A stretch of 64,000 bases of DNA from assembly GCA_942493215.1 (NCBI GenBank), contig OW818670.1, forward strand, positions 310,001-374,000. The letters are read 5' to 3'. The notes under the pieces were generated by a model that was given only the letters and a program-made list of their open reading frames with translations, was not told the origin of the DNA and searched no databases. The position numbers and the translations under genes are program-made. Below, piece after piece: positions 1 through 8,996 of this stretch (position 1 is the first letter of the stretch; each line of letters begins with the position of its first letter). Source of the DNA: G942493215 sp942493215. Lineage in GTDB: Bacteria; Bacillota_I; Bacilli_A; RF39; UBA660.

Positions 1-590
1 CTTATTTCTTCCCAATGTTCTTGCAATTCTTGTTTAAAACGCATCATTATCTGTTTTTCATTATCGGTTTTCTCATTAAAACATTCATAATATAAATAAC
101 TTAATTTATCTAAATCTTTAATTTTATTTAATTCTGTTTGAATATATTTACTTTTTTCAATCTCCTGTAATGTTTTAAAATGCTCATGATTAATAGGACC
201 TAGACATTGATAATCAATATTGGAGGTGACAAGTCTTTCACTTAATTCCAATGCTTCTTCTTCCTCATCAATAAGTAAAGAGCTACGACCTATTACTTTA
301 CCGTTCTTGTTAAATAGACACGCAATGGCAGTTAAATTATTTGTGAATATACAAGCATACTCAATTATTTTATTCTTCTGTTCTGAAAAAATTTCGGTCT
401 TATCTTTAAGACGTTCCAACATCTTCTTATCAACTATTGCATCATAATTAATCAGATCACTTAACGTTTTATCATTAACCTTAATAATAGAAATACGTCT
501 AATATGACTAATATTATCTTTAGGATTCCACTCATAGAACTCCCATAATTCAAAATTAAAATTAAGTAAAATATCATAGATATAATTCAT
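1..590 (-). CDS. UPF0736 (YjbA-like) protein, C-terminus cut by window edge
   Basis: An open frame runs from an ATG at 590 (behind GGAGG, 7 bases upstream) to the left edge without a stop, giving about 196 residues. The N-terminus (MNYIYDILLNFNFELWEFYEW) has the short 'xYIYDxxxNxFxxxFxEW' opening of the UPF0736/DUF3603 family (Bacillus YjbA, about 250 residues), so roughly the last quarter is missing. The rest is acidic and helical. The molecular role of the family is unknown to me. Its start overlaps the end of the upstream small membrane protein by 17 bases, so the two are probably co-transcribed. The family call rests on remembered similarity only. Confidence 0.6.
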   Translation of the reverse strand, partial: MNYIYDILLNFNFELWEFYEWNPKDNISHIRRISIIKVNDKTLSDLINYDAIVDKKMLERLKDKTEIFSEQKNKIIEYACIFTNNLTAIACLFNKNGKVIGRSSLLIDEEEEALELSERLVTSNIDYQCLGPINHEHFKTLQEIEKSKYIQTELNKIKDLDKLSYLYYECFNEKTDNEKQIMMRFKQELQEHWEEI

Positions 591-798
591 ATTTTTTTCC
601 TCCTGATATAAAAATAGTTAAGCACACTATTATAAAACCAATTATAGCTAACCAACACTCTAATCGTCTACTAATAAAATTGACATATTCCATAAAATTA
701 TACCCAATTGTCATTAAATTTAAATAGCTAATAATATATATACTACCAACAACCATTAAACCAAAACCAAGCAGAAAAGCACATATTCGAAATAGCAT
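574..798 (-). CDS. Small membrane protein, two predicted helices
   Basis: Codes for 74 residues with a hydrophobic segment at about residues 5-25 and a second at about 48-67, ending in a basic tail (GGKKYELYL). There is no signal-peptidase site, so it is probably a double-pass inner-membrane protein. It starts at an ATG behind a weak GGTGG-type ribosome site and overlaps the UPF0736 start by 17 bases, which suggests translational coupling. I do not recognise a named family. Genes of this size and layout upstream of soluble housekeeping genes are common in this bacterial group, but no function can be given. Confidence 0.55.
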   Translation of the reverse strand: MLFRICAFLLGFGLMVVGSIYIISYLNLMTIGYNFMEYVNFISRRLECWLAIIGFIIVCLTIFISGGKKYELYL

Positions 799-852
799 TA
801 TACCACCTATTAAATATTATTAAAGTAAAAAAAATAAATCACATAAAGTGAT

Positions 853-3189
853 TTATTCGGTTCTTAAAGCAACAACTGGATCCTTTTTAGAAGCCATAAT
901 GGCTGGTATATAACCACCAATTACCGTTAATGTAATACTTAATATTACAAGGATAAGAGAATGTAAATAATTCATCTGGGCAACATCACTAAGATTAGTT
1001 AAATCTTCTAGTATTTTATTAACCGGAAATAAGCTAAGACGAGCAATAACAATTCCAATTAATCCTGATGTCATACCTATAATAAATGTTTCAGCATTAA
1101 AAACTCTAGTAATATCTTTCTTTCTAGCTCCTAATGCTCGCAAAATACCAATTTCTTTAGTTCTTTCTAAAACCGAGATATAAGTTATAATACCAATCAT
1201 AATAACTGATACCACTAATGATATAGCTGAAAATGCTATTAAAACAATAGTTATGGCATCCATGATATCACCTGATAGACTAGAGAATGTTTCCGCCATA
1301 TCAGTATAAATAATCTGTTTATCACTAGCTTTACCATCATTATATTTTTCTAAATATTTAAGAATATCTTCTTTATTATTAAAATCTTTGGGATAAATAC
1401 TTATAGCATAAGGTATATCTTTAGCTCCTAAATAATTTAAAATATTATCTTTAGTGGCATCATCGGTAAATAATTCGCCTGATAAAACATTATGATTAGC
1501 GTTTACTTGTGATATAGCAATATCCGAATCTTTATTAGTGTTAATATAATCTTCAATTAATTCATTTGAATAAAGAATACTACCAACCCCATCTGATCCA
1601 GATGATGATAACATTGAATCAGTAATAGACGCTAACTTATTGTCTTCTTTAGCTCTAACCACACCAACAATTATTAAAGTTTCATTATTAGTATTATTAT
1701 AAATACTATTTAAGTCTCTATTTACCGTATAGATATTATTAAGCTTTTGATAATAATTATTATTATAAATTAATTTAAATTCCTTACCAATAACATCATT
1801 TAATTTAATTGAATCCTTATTACTGTTTAAGCCTAAAGTACTAACAATCGTTTTTTCCAGCCGGTTTTTAGCATCTACTACTACCACCAACTCATTTCTA
1901 TTAGTCGGATAATTACCGGTTAATAAGTCATAACCATCACTTAAAAACGTGTTTTTATCACCAATCTCTTTAGGTAGTGAGGTTAAATTAACTGATGAAC
2001 TAATTAATGGTTTTACCGTATTATCAATCTTATTTAATAGATTTAAATTAGTAATACGAACATAAGAAATACCCATTATTAACTTAGGATCAATCTTTTC
2101 AACATAATCAACATATTTATCATCAATAATGTTATTGTGAACAACTTTATTAGTTTTAGAGTCATATGGGTATAAAACATCAACATTAGGATATTTACTA
2201 CTATCTTTATCGGTTCCTAAAGCTTGAGCTCGACGCTCTTTCATTTGTTCTGTATCCATTGTCATAGCTTGTTTCGTAATCATAATTGGAAAAGATGATA
2301 ATGTATCAGTTTCAAATTTATCAATTTGAATATTAAACCCATTAGATAAAGATAATATTAATGATATACCGATTATCCCAATACTAGAGGCAAAAGCCGT
2401 TAAAATAGTTCTTCCCTTTTTAGTCTTAATATTATTAAATGACAGATTAAGAGCTGTAAAAAAACTCATTGCTGTCTTACGAATATTATATTTTTTATCA
2501 CTAATATCATTATTTGATTTATTAGTATCATTAATTACTTTTCCATCACGCAATTCAATAACTCTATTAGCATATTCATTAGCTAAATCAGAATTGTGCG
2601 TAACCATAATAACTAATTTATCTTTAGATATCTCTTTAATCAAATCCATAATCTGAATACTTGTTTTGGTATCTAAGGCCCCCGTTGGCTCATCAGCTAG
2701 AATAATATCCGGATCATTTACTAAAGCTCGCGCAATCGCTACTCTTTGCATTTGACCACCAGATAATTGATTAGGTTTCTTATGAACATGTTCTTCTAAA
2801 CCAACCATTTTTAAAACTTCTATGGCCTTTTTCTTACGTTTAGAAGCATTAACCCCACTTAAAGTCATACCCATTTCGACATTTTCTAAAACGGTAATAT
2901 GGGTAATTAAATTATAACTTTGAAAAATAAAACCTATACAATTATTACGATAAGCATCCCAATCACTATCTTTAAATTTCTTGGTTGATTTATCATTAAT
3001 AATAAGGTCTCCAGAATCATAACGGTCCAGACCTCCAATAATATTTAATAAAGTAGTTTTACCACTACCACTAGGGCCTAAAACGGCCACAAATTCATTT
3101 TTAGAAAACTCTAAATCAATATCGTCCAAAGCATGTTGGACAAAAGTACCAGTCTTATAACTCTTCTTAATATTCTCTAACTTTAACAT
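853..3189 (-). CDS. MacB-type ABC transporter, fused ATPase and FtsX-like permease
   Basis: A 778-residue fusion. Residues 1-225 form an ABC ATPase of the LolD/MacB class: Walker A GPSGSGKT (38-45), Q-loop, signature LSGGQ (142-146) and Walker B with DEPTGALD (about 166-173). A transmembrane helix follows near 265-290, then a large extracytoplasmic domain (about 300-630), then three C-terminal helices with the FtsX-type motif ERTKEIGILRALGARKKDI. Such proteins export peptides, antibiotics or lipoprotein-like substrates, or transmit mechanical signals; the substrate here is unknown. The ATG at 3189 sits 9 bases after AAAGG and is preferred over the TTG two codons earlier. It has its own promoter and a palindromic operator upstream. 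Confidence 0.88.
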   Translation of the reverse strand: MLKLENIKKSYKTGTFVQHALDDIDLEFSKNEFVAVLGPSGSGKTTLLNIIGGLDRYDSGDLIINDKSTKKFKDSDWDAYRNNCIGFIFQSYNLITHITVLENVEMGMTLSGVNASKRKKKAIEVLKMVGLEEHVHKKPNQLSGGQMQRVAIARALVNDPDIILADEPTGALDTKTSIQIMDLIKEISKDKLVIMVTHNSDLANEYANRVIELRDGKVINDTNKSNNDISDKKYNIRKTAMSFFTALNLSFNNIKTKKGRTILTAFASSIGIIGISLILSLSNGFNIQIDKFETDTLSSFPIMITKQAMTMDTEQMKERRAQALGTDKDSSKYPNVDVLYPYDSKTNKVVHNNIIDDKYVDYVEKIDPKLIMGISYVRITNLNLLNKIDNTVKPLISSSVNLTSLPKEIGDKNTFLSDGYDLLTGNYPTNRNELVVVVDAKNRLEKTIVSTLGLNSNKDSIKLNDVIGKEFKLIYNNNYYQKLNNIYTVNRDLNSIYNNTNNETLIIVGVVRAKEDNKLASITDSMLSSSGSDGVGSILYSNELIEDYINTNKDSDIAISQVNANHNVLSGELFTDDATKDNILNYLGAKDIPYAISIYPKDFNNKEDILKYLEKYNDGKASDKQIIYTDMAETFSSLSGDIMDAITIVLIAFSAISLVVSVIMIGIITYISVLERTKEIGILRALGARKKDITRVFNAETFIIGMTSGLIGIVIARLSLFPVNKILEDLTNLSDVAQMNYLHSLILVILSITLTVIGGYIPAIMASKKDPVVALRTE

Positions 3190-3326
3190 AATCAAGCACC
3201 TTTCATTATTTAATCTATTCTTTATTTTTTATTCTATAAGCTTATTCTCATAACTAACAATCTTTTTATTGCTCTACATTAATTATATACTTTTTAATTT
3301 CTATTTCCTTTTTATATTTAAATTTT

Positions 3327-3340
3327 GTTAGTCAACTAAC
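3327..3340. promoter_or_regulatory. Palindromic operator abutting the ABC exporter -10 box
   Basis: GTTAGT-CA-ACTAAC is a near-perfect 14-base palindrome placed directly downstream of the -10 hexamer at 3341-3346. On the minus strand it reads GTTAGTTGACTAAC, which resembles operators of MarR-family repressors. A bound repressor would block promoter escape. No regulator gene lies next to it in this window. The assignment to MarR is inference. Confidence 0.5.
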
Positions 3341-3368
3341 ATTATACACTATCTATAATTCTAGTCAA
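3341..3368 (-). promoter_or_regulatory. SigA-type promoter for the ABC exporter
   Basis: On the minus strand, TTGACT (3368-3363), a 16-base spacer and TATAAT (3346-3341) form a good vegetative promoter about 150 bases upstream of the ATG at 3189. The -35 box begins right after the T-tract of the upstream gene's terminator. Confidence 0.6.
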
Positions 3369-3396
3369 TAAAAAGTAGTATATAAGTATACTACTT
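3367..3396 (-). terminator. Terminator of the Ig-like/M60-like gene
   Basis: A 10-base stem, AAGTAGTATA and its complement around a TAAG loop (3373-3396), is followed on the minus strand by a T-rich run. It lies about 175 bases beyond the stop of the gene at 3573. Confidence 0.6.
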
Positions 3397-3572
3397 TCAA
3401 CAGTTATAATTATTAAAGCTATTTTATAATTTTCTCATTTAGTATTTCATATGGTGGTATACCATAAAAGCTATTACTATTTTTATATCTTTATTACAAT
3501 TATAATAATATATTTAAATAAAATTCTTGTTTCTGATTAATCAATCATAATCATTAGATATAAAGTCAATAG
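3397..3572. other. Gene-free AT-rich spacer
   Basis: This completes the 383-base gap between the ABC exporter and the M60-like gene. Besides the promoter, operator and terminator listed separately, I see only a small palindrome (TATGGTGGTATACCATA near 3449-3465) and no open frame worth calling. Confidence 0.5.
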
Positions 3573-5486
3573 CTAATTATTATATGTATTACTTTTTGCT
3601 TTCGCATTAGGACCATTCATATTTAAATCACCAATAATTGTATTCCATACAGTATTATTAAAAAACTCTTTCTTTATATCTTTTCTTGAATAATCAGAAA
3701 GTTTTTGAATAAATAAAATAAACATATCTTTTTTTGTCTCTAGAGTATCAGGTAAATTATTAAAATATCTAAATGTTTTTTTAAAAATATCCCAACCATA
3801 TTTTTCTTTAATCTTTGCAAACAAATACGTTACACCATCATAACTAATTATTCCATTTTTAAGATTTTGATCATATGCTTTTTTATAATAATTGATTATT
3901 TTATTACCGGTTAGTTTGCCACTTCCATTAACATTAACTGAAAACTTATACTTATCCAAAGCATACATCATTTTTGTATTAGCCCAAAACTCGGCCTCGA
4001 AATCCCATTTTTCATTATCAAAATTATGGCTTATTTCATGAATAATCCCAAATCCCATATCCCAATTATTATTATTTAAATTTGTAAACATTTCTTTTGA
4101 ATATGTTTTATTAACCTGAATGGGATTACCAGCAAAAGCATAAAAGGAATGATAATTATTAAAAAATATGTCAATTAATTTGCCATTAAAGGGTTTGACT
4201 CCTGTTAAATCATAATAAGCTTGATATACTTTATCTAAATTTTTAACATAAGTATTAATTTTATTATCATCTATGTAGTATCTACCATTGTTCATCAAAT
4301 CTTCACTATCAATACCTAATCTTATATTACTACCTGTATATTGTCTGCCATCATATTTAGTCATTGTTAGGTTATCAAAGTAAACTTTACCTTTAACAAA
4401 ATTATAATCAAAGCCTAAACGAAGTTGAAGTTCAAAAACCCCATTATCATTTGCTTTCCCAACATATCTAATCTTTCGCCAATCAAATGTACCTAAATTT
4501 CCGGTTGCTGAAGTATCCCAATTATCAGAACAAATTACCGCTCCTATTTGATCACCATTTTCATTAACGATTTTTTCACCTTTAATATAAGCTTCAAATT
4601 GATAAACTTCGTTAGGTTCTAACCCATTAGCTACATATATTAATTTGGCGTCATTATAATTTGTATTGTTTATGCTTATACTACTATTATCATCATAGCC
4701 ACTTTTTTCTTCCTTAACAGTCATATTGTCATTATATTTTTCGACTCTAAAATTTTGAATTGAAAGAGGAATAGTCAAAACAATATTTTTCACTGTAACT
4801 GTACATTTAGCTGTTTTTCCACCATCTTTGGTCTTGACAGTAATGGTTGCTATTCCTGCTTTTATACCCATAACCTTACCGTTTTTATCTACTGTGGCAA
4901 CTTTTGCATTACTACTTGACCATGTTACAGCTTTATCTCCAGCATCAGTTGGATTAATAGTCGGAATTAGCTTATATGTATCATTAACATAAAGTGCAAT
5001 AACTTTTTGATCCAATAGCACTTCTTTTACCTTTGGTAACTTTTTTACAGTAATCATACATTTAGCTGTTTTGCCACCATCTTTGGTCTTAACGGTAATC
5101 GTCACCTTTCCCTCTTTTATGCCCTTAACCTTACCATTTTTATCTACTGTGGCAATTTTTTTATTACTACTTGACCATGTTACAGCTTTATTTGTCACAT
5201 TAGTCGGTGTGAATGTAACAGCCAAAGTTAAAGTACTATTTAGATTAAGAACAATATTATTTTTATCTAAAGATACACCGCTTACTTTTATCACTACATT
5301 TTGCATTTTTTTATTAATAACATCAGAAACAACATATCTTATTTCCATATACATATCACTATTATTAGCTATCAAATAAATTGTAGAAATCGCAATGCTA
5401 CCAATAATTAATGCTATAAAAATTTTAAAAATTACTTTTTTATCAGATTTTTTTTTAAAAATATTATCATTAAACCTAAAATTCAA
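3573..5486 (-). CDS. Membrane-anchored protein with two Ig-like (BIG2) domains and M60-like metallopeptidase domain
   Basis: Codes for 637 residues. A basic N-terminus and one helix (about 20-40) anchor it. Two BIG2-type Ig-like domains follow (about 66-148 and 153-233), each with the motif AVTWSSSN-K-ATVDKNGKV-GI-G-TITVKTKDGGKTAKC. A carbohydrate-binding-like beta domain (about 240-378) comes next. The last third carries HEISH (483-487) followed by E-rich NEKWDFEAEFW, the pattern of gluzincin peptidases of the M60/enhancin type, which cleave mucin-like glycoproteins. A role on host glycoprotein is inference. The start is TTG at 5486 behind GGAGTGAGG, because the nearby ATG runs into a stop after four codons. 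It is transcribed alone, with a terminator at 3367-3396. Confidence 0.72.
   Translation of the reverse strand: MNFRFNDNIFKKKSDKKVIFKIFIALIIGSIAISTIYLIANNSDMYMEIRYVVSDVINKKMQNVVIKVSGVSLDKNNIVLNLNSTLTLAVTFTPTNVTNKAVTWSSSNKKIATVDKNGKVKGIKEGKVTITVKTKDGGKTAKCMITVKKLPKVKEVLLDQKVIALYVNDTYKLIPTINPTDAGDKAVTWSSSNAKVATVDKNGKVMGIKAGIATITVKTKDGGKTAKCTVTVKNIVLTIPLSIQNFRVEKYNDNMTVKEEKSGYDDNSSISINNTNYNDAKLIYVANGLEPNEVYQFEAYIKGEKIVNENGDQIGAVICSDNWDTSATGNLGTFDWRKIRYVGKANDNGVFELQLRLGFDYNFVKGKVYFDNLTMTKYDGRQYTGSNIRLGIDSEDLMNNGRYYIDDNKINTYVKNLDKVYQAYYDLTGVKPFNGKLIDIFFNNYHSFYAFAGNPIQVNKTYSKEMFTNLNNNNWDMGFGIIHEISHNFDNEKWDFEAEFWANTKMMYALDKYKFSVNVNGSGKLTGNKIINYYKKAYDQNLKNGIISYDGVTYLFAKIKEKYGWDIFKKTFRYFNNLPDTLETKKDMFILFIQKLSDYSRKDIKKEFFNNTVWNTIIGDLNMNGPNAKAKSNTYNN
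4795..5180 (-). repeat. Internal duplication encoding the two BIG2 domains
   Basis: The stretches 4795-4935 and 5043-5180 are nearly identical at DNA level (for example TTGGTCTTRACRGTAAT and CTACTTGACCATGTTACAGC in both), so the second Ig-like domain arose by recent in-frame tandem duplication or is kept uniform by conversion. Confidence 0.75.
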
Positions 5487-5782
5487 ACATCCTCACTCCT
5501 TTTAAATATTTAAATTTAAGGATAATAGCATTAATTGATATAAGAAAGGATAATAACTATTTTAAATGTTTCCTTAAACTTATAATTTTTCTTGAACAAA
5601 TTCTAAATCAAAAGTAATAGATAGAATATCATATATAATATTAAGGATAAAGATTTTGATTTGTAAATTCTGAAATCTATATGCTTTTGTTATTAAAAAA
5701 GCTATCAGCTAAGACGGATTATAATAATAACCAAAGATTTCGTTTATATGAATATCTACTGTAAAAGGCTCATAAATTCATT
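5487..5782. other. Gene-free AT-rich spacer
   Basis: About 295 bases with no credible open frame and no strong hairpin. It should hold the promoter of the M60-like gene, but no clear -35/-10 pair stands out. Confidence 0.4.
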
Positions 5783-6040
5783 TTAATTATCCACATTATT
5801 AGAAAGAAATTCTATTCCACTCTTACAAAATAAAGGTAATAATTCTTCAATTATGTCAGGATCAATCACTTCTGTTAAAGATGTAATATTATTTTTATTA
5901 TGTAAGCAAAACTTAACATCAAGTTCGTTATTTAAACTAACTAGATAATAATATGTATCATCTTTATATGTTATTTTGCCAGCTACAACATATTTATCTT
6001 TACCATTTAAGGTTAATGTATCCCTTACACCAATATTCAT
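5783..6040 (-). CDS. Small acidic protein of unknown function
   Basis: An 85-residue protein, mostly beta-strand at first (about 1-50, alternating pattern VRDTLTLNGKDKYVVAGKI) and helical at the end. Its shape recalls the small DUF1292-type proteins, but I cannot confirm that. It has no membrane segment. Its ATG overlaps the stop of the upstream 99-residue gene as ATGA, which implies translational coupling and a joint function. Confidence 0.55.
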   Translation of the reverse strand: MNIGVRDTLTLNGKDKYVVAGKITYKDDTYYYLVSLNNELDVKFCLHNKNNITSLTEVIDPDIIEELLPLFCKSGIEFLSNNVDN

Positions 6041-6336
6041 CGTCTCACGCTCTTAAAATGTTCAGTTAATATATTCTCATACACTTCATGATTCTTGCCA
6101 ATACGTCTTTTGGTTTTAATAAGTCCAATTAAATCCTTTATAGCTAGACGCTCAGGAGCAAGAGTAAATGCCGAAGCCACCACTTTTAAAACTATATCAG
6201 GTAAAAATATCCATTCAGCGGCAATAGCTAAAGCCCCAATTGCTACAGTACAAGTAGTTTTAAGAATTTCCCCATTTAACTTATCAATAGTAGGATTATA
6301 TCCAAGATGCTCAGTAATATCAAAAATTTCTCCCAT
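6037..6336 (-). CDS. Small protein with one hydrophobic segment, unknown
   Basis: Codes for 99 residues. A hydrophobic stretch at about 30-60 (TCTVAIGALAIAAEWIFLPDIVLKVVASAF) may be one or two membrane helices; the basic C-terminus (KTKRRIGKNHEVYENILTE) would be cytoplasmic. It is the first gene of a two-gene unit with the 85-residue protein and starts behind AGGAGGC. I do not recognise a family. Toxin/antitoxin-like size and coupling were considered, but nothing in the sequence supports that. Confidence 0.5.
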   Translation of the reverse strand: MGEIFDITEHLGYNPTIDKLNGEILKTTCTVAIGALAIAAEWIFLPDIVLKVVASAFTLAPERLAIKDLIGLIKTKRRIGKNHEVYENILTEHFKSVRR

Positions 6337-6497
6337 AACTATATGCCTCCTACTATAAATAGTATAACATTATTTTTATAACAATTATAGTTTTAAGTAA
6401 ATATATTGACAGGGAATTTACTATATAAAGATTTATTAAAGAAAAAATCACTAAAATAATTATTTTACACCTGTAACATAAATACTATTCTACCAAT

Positions 6498-6537
6498 AAA
6501 AAAAGATTGTTACATAAAATTTAACAATCTTTTTTTA
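6498..6537 (-). terminator. Strong terminator, bidirectional in form
   Basis: AAAAAGATTGTTA and its complement flank an 8-9 base loop, with T-runs on both sides. It serves the prepilin gene ending at 6578 on the minus strand. Confidence 0.75.
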
Positions 6538-6577
6538 TTATTTTTTAGATTTTTATTATTGCTTCTTGTATGATATA

Positions 6578-8209
6578 TTATAATCCGGATCCTACAATAA
6601 GAACCGGATGGAAAGTCTGATATTGATTAGTTACACCTTCCGATGGAGCAAAACTGAATGTTCCTGCTGTTCTTGCTGTTGTTGGTGAATAATTACGTAT
6701 AAACAATGGCCAATTGGTATTTGGCATAGATGAACGATTACCATACCAAGAATCAAAGGATTCATTATAACCATTGCTCGTCTCATATATAGCATCACCT
6801 TTTTTATTTGCTGCTAAGGCATAATTGTTGGTAGCATTATCTGTTGAAGCCTTATCATATACATCTTTATATTTAGCAATAGCATTAACAATGCTTGTTG
6901 CCGTATTAAGCTTTATATTACCATTATTAACATAAGCCGCTAAATATTCGATTGTTCCAGCTGCCATATCGTATATACCATATACATTACCTGTAGAACT
7001 AGCTTGTTGCCCATTAGCTGTATTATATTGATTACATGTTGTTGGATAGTTAGATGAAATACTATCGCCTGAACAACCAGTTATATATGGATATGCTGCA
7101 TTAACCCATATTTCGCTATTCTTTCCATAATTTGACTGTGCTAAATATGCGACAGCTCCCCATTCAATATTCTTCATCATATGGGTATCAACACCATTGC
7201 CATCAGTTGTAAATGTTCCATCTGTCTTTAAGCCACTTGCCAAATTCCAACCATATTTTGAATTGGTTTCCATATTTCTTGCAACATCAAAAAATCCACT
7301 AGGTGAAAGATTGGTTAGAGATGCAGCGTCTGGTTTTATCTCGACATTACTTGATGTTCCACTAGCTTCAAATTTAGCAACCCAAATACCTGTTAATTCA
7401 GTACCAAAGGTAAAGGCTGGATGATTAGTCCATTTGTTATTTGAAGCGTTACTTGTTGATCCAGTATCAATATTACCAATAACAGCACTATTCCAATTAT
7501 CGTTTGTTCCCTTACTAAATTGAATACTAATCGTGCCTGCTGCACTTTTATGCCAATTTGCTGATGGAATATTGTAGATGTATCTTGGTATCCATACCCA
7601 CATTGAACCATCGGCTGTTTTAGCATTAGCCCATGTCTTATTTGTATAATCATACCAATTTTTGTCACCCACAGTAGTCTCTATCCAAGTAGTACCATTC
7701 CACTTGATTGGCGTCATTCCAGCAGCTAGCACAGGTACATTTACTGACTTTGCTACCGAATAACTCGTTTTACATTCCCCTACTGGTTTTGCTTCAATAG
7801 CAATTTCAACATCACTATAGCTCTTATATGCACAATAGGTTCCATCGTGAATAGCTATAGCTACTTCGCCCTTACTAGTTAATTCTACAATTCCGCTTTT
7901 TGGTTTTTGACCACTATAACTTAAACTCTTATTTATAACACTTGAAGTTTCAATATTATCGGTATATGTAAATGTGATATTACTTGGGGTTGCACCACTA
8001 TACATTTCTTTTATATATTGATTTTTAGCCGCTTCGGCTATACCATATGCTGTATCTTTAAATGCCTCTTTTTTCGAATTATTGACTATTCCTAGGATAA
8101 TAGGAGTAGTTATTAAGGCAATTACTGCCAGTATTACTATTACTGCTAGTAATTCAATTAATGTCAATCCTGTTTCTTCTAATTTAAAATATTCTCTTAT
8201 TTTATTCAC
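6578..8209 (-). CDS. Orphan type IV prepilin-like protein with large lectin-like ectodomain
   Basis: From GTG 8209 (six bases after GGAGG) this gives 543 residues; a longer frame reading into the tRNA is rejected. The leader ends in G followed by LTLIELLAVIVIL, the class III signal (GFTLIE-type) cut and N-methylated by prepilin peptidase, then a 20-residue hydrophobic helix. A pseudopilin-like region follows (about 30-140). The C-terminal 350 residues carry NVYGIYDMAAGTIEYLA, close to the GLYDMxGNVWEW motif of formylglycine-generating/C-type-lectin folds, and end in HPVLIVGSGL. No assembly ATPase or peptidase is adjacent, so it must use a machine encoded elsewhere. It is probably a surface-exposed minor pilin or adhesin. 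Confidence 0.78.
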   Translation of the reverse strand: MNKIREYFKLEETGLTLIELLAVIVILAVIALITTPIILGIVNNSKKEAFKDTAYGIAEAAKNQYIKEMYSGATPSNITFTYTDNIETSSVINKSLSYSGQKPKSGIVELTSKGEVAIAIHDGTYCAYKSYSDVEIAIEAKPVGECKTSYSVAKSVNVPVLAAGMTPIKWNGTTWIETTVGDKNWYDYTNKTWANAKTADGSMWVWIPRYIYNIPSANWHKSAAGTISIQFSKGTNDNWNSAVIGNIDTGSTSNASNNKWTNHPAFTFGTELTGIWVAKFEASGTSSNVEIKPDAASLTNLSPSGFFDVARNMETNSKYGWNLASGLKTDGTFTTDGNGVDTHMMKNIEWGAVAYLAQSNYGKNSEIWVNAAYPYITGCSGDSISSNYPTTCNQYNTANGQQASSTGNVYGIYDMAAGTIEYLAAYVNNGNIKLNTATSIVNAIAKYKDVYDKASTDNATNNYALAANKKGDAIYETSNGYNESFDSWYGNRSSMPNTNWPLFIRNYSPTTARTAGTFSFAPSEGVTNQYQTFHPVLIVGSGL

Positions 8210-8333
8210 ATTAACCTCCACATATCTTAATATAATTGTAGCATAAAAGCAAGTTCTACACAATACAAGATATAACCATTTTCCACAATCAAAAAACGAA
8301 TCACTTTTATAAGCAATTCGAATTATTTCTGAT

Positions 8334-8419
8334 TGGTGCGAGAGATGGGACTTGAACCCACACAGTATTGCTACCAAAGGTGTTTGAGACCTTCGCGTCT
8401 ACCATTCCGCCACTCTCGC
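8334..8419 (-). tRNA. tRNA-Leu (anticodon CAA)
   Basis: The 86-base cloverleaf includes an encoded CCA. The acceptor arms GCGAGAG/CTCTCGC pair fully, the anticodon stem AAGGT/ACCTT encloses the loop CTCAAAC with anticodon CAA, a long class II variable arm is present, and the T-arm has GTTCAAGTC. It reads codon UUG. Confidence 0.95.
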
Positions 8420-8484
8420 AAGTCAAAAATATTATACCATGATTTACTTGCTTTAGGAATATAAAAAGTAAATTATTTAAGAAT

Positions 8485-8996
8485 TTATCTGCGCGATTCA
8501 CTTCTTTTTTTAATTATGTCATTGTATAATTTTTTCAATCTATACATTTCATGGGCATTGTACCATGGTTTGTTATCTAATAAATACTCTAACACATTAA
8601 TACAAGCATAAAACTCAATATTATTTCCTCTACAAATAGATTCAAAGGCAACTCCTAGTATATCTGCAAATGTTGCCTCTTTTTTATCGACTTTAGAACT
8701 TATTGCATATATTTCTTTCTCATGAAGTTCTCTTTCATTTAGCCATTCATTAATATATTTTTTTATTTCTTTTGTTTCATTGCATGCATCGCTTAAATTC
8801 ACATTTATCATTTTACATACAATATCTTTTAGCACAGACAAATTAACATACTCTTCTGTACCAAATGTTATCTTTTCCAGTAATGGTTTATTCAGTTTAA
8901 ACAAATCATTAAATATTTCATTTTTTTTTCTTCAGCACCATCAAATGCCTTTCGTAATGTTTCTATAAAACCTTTTATATCTTCATTTTCTTGCAT
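8485..8996 (-). CDS. Unknown helical protein, frame broken at a 9-A run
   Basis: An ATG at 8996 sits behind GAGGTGATAGT and opens MQENEDIKGFIETLRKAF, but that frame ends 34 codons later just past a run of nine A (plus-strand T 8921-8929). The following 139-residue frame begins only at a TTG (8904) with no ribosome site. One extra A would join both into a single protein of about 170 residues (EEKKNEIFNDLFKLNKPLL across the join). The protein is soluble and helical with no recognised family. Either a one-base sequencing error, a true mutation, or slippage during transcription explains it. It lies next to tRNA-Leu. Confidence 0.55.

Noticed and set aside
220..447. 75-residue plus-strand frame at the left edge
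   Set aside because: It lies entirely opposite the UPF0736 gene, has no ribosome site and a serine-rich, shadow-like composition.
6578..8377. Longer 599-residue version of the prepilin gene
   Set aside because: The extra N-terminus would read through the tRNA-Leu flank and lacks a prepilin leader; GTG 8209 has a good ribosome site and gives the expected leader.
8307..8501. 64-residue frame over the tRNA-Leu gene
   Set aside because: It is the translation of a tRNA and has no ribosome site.
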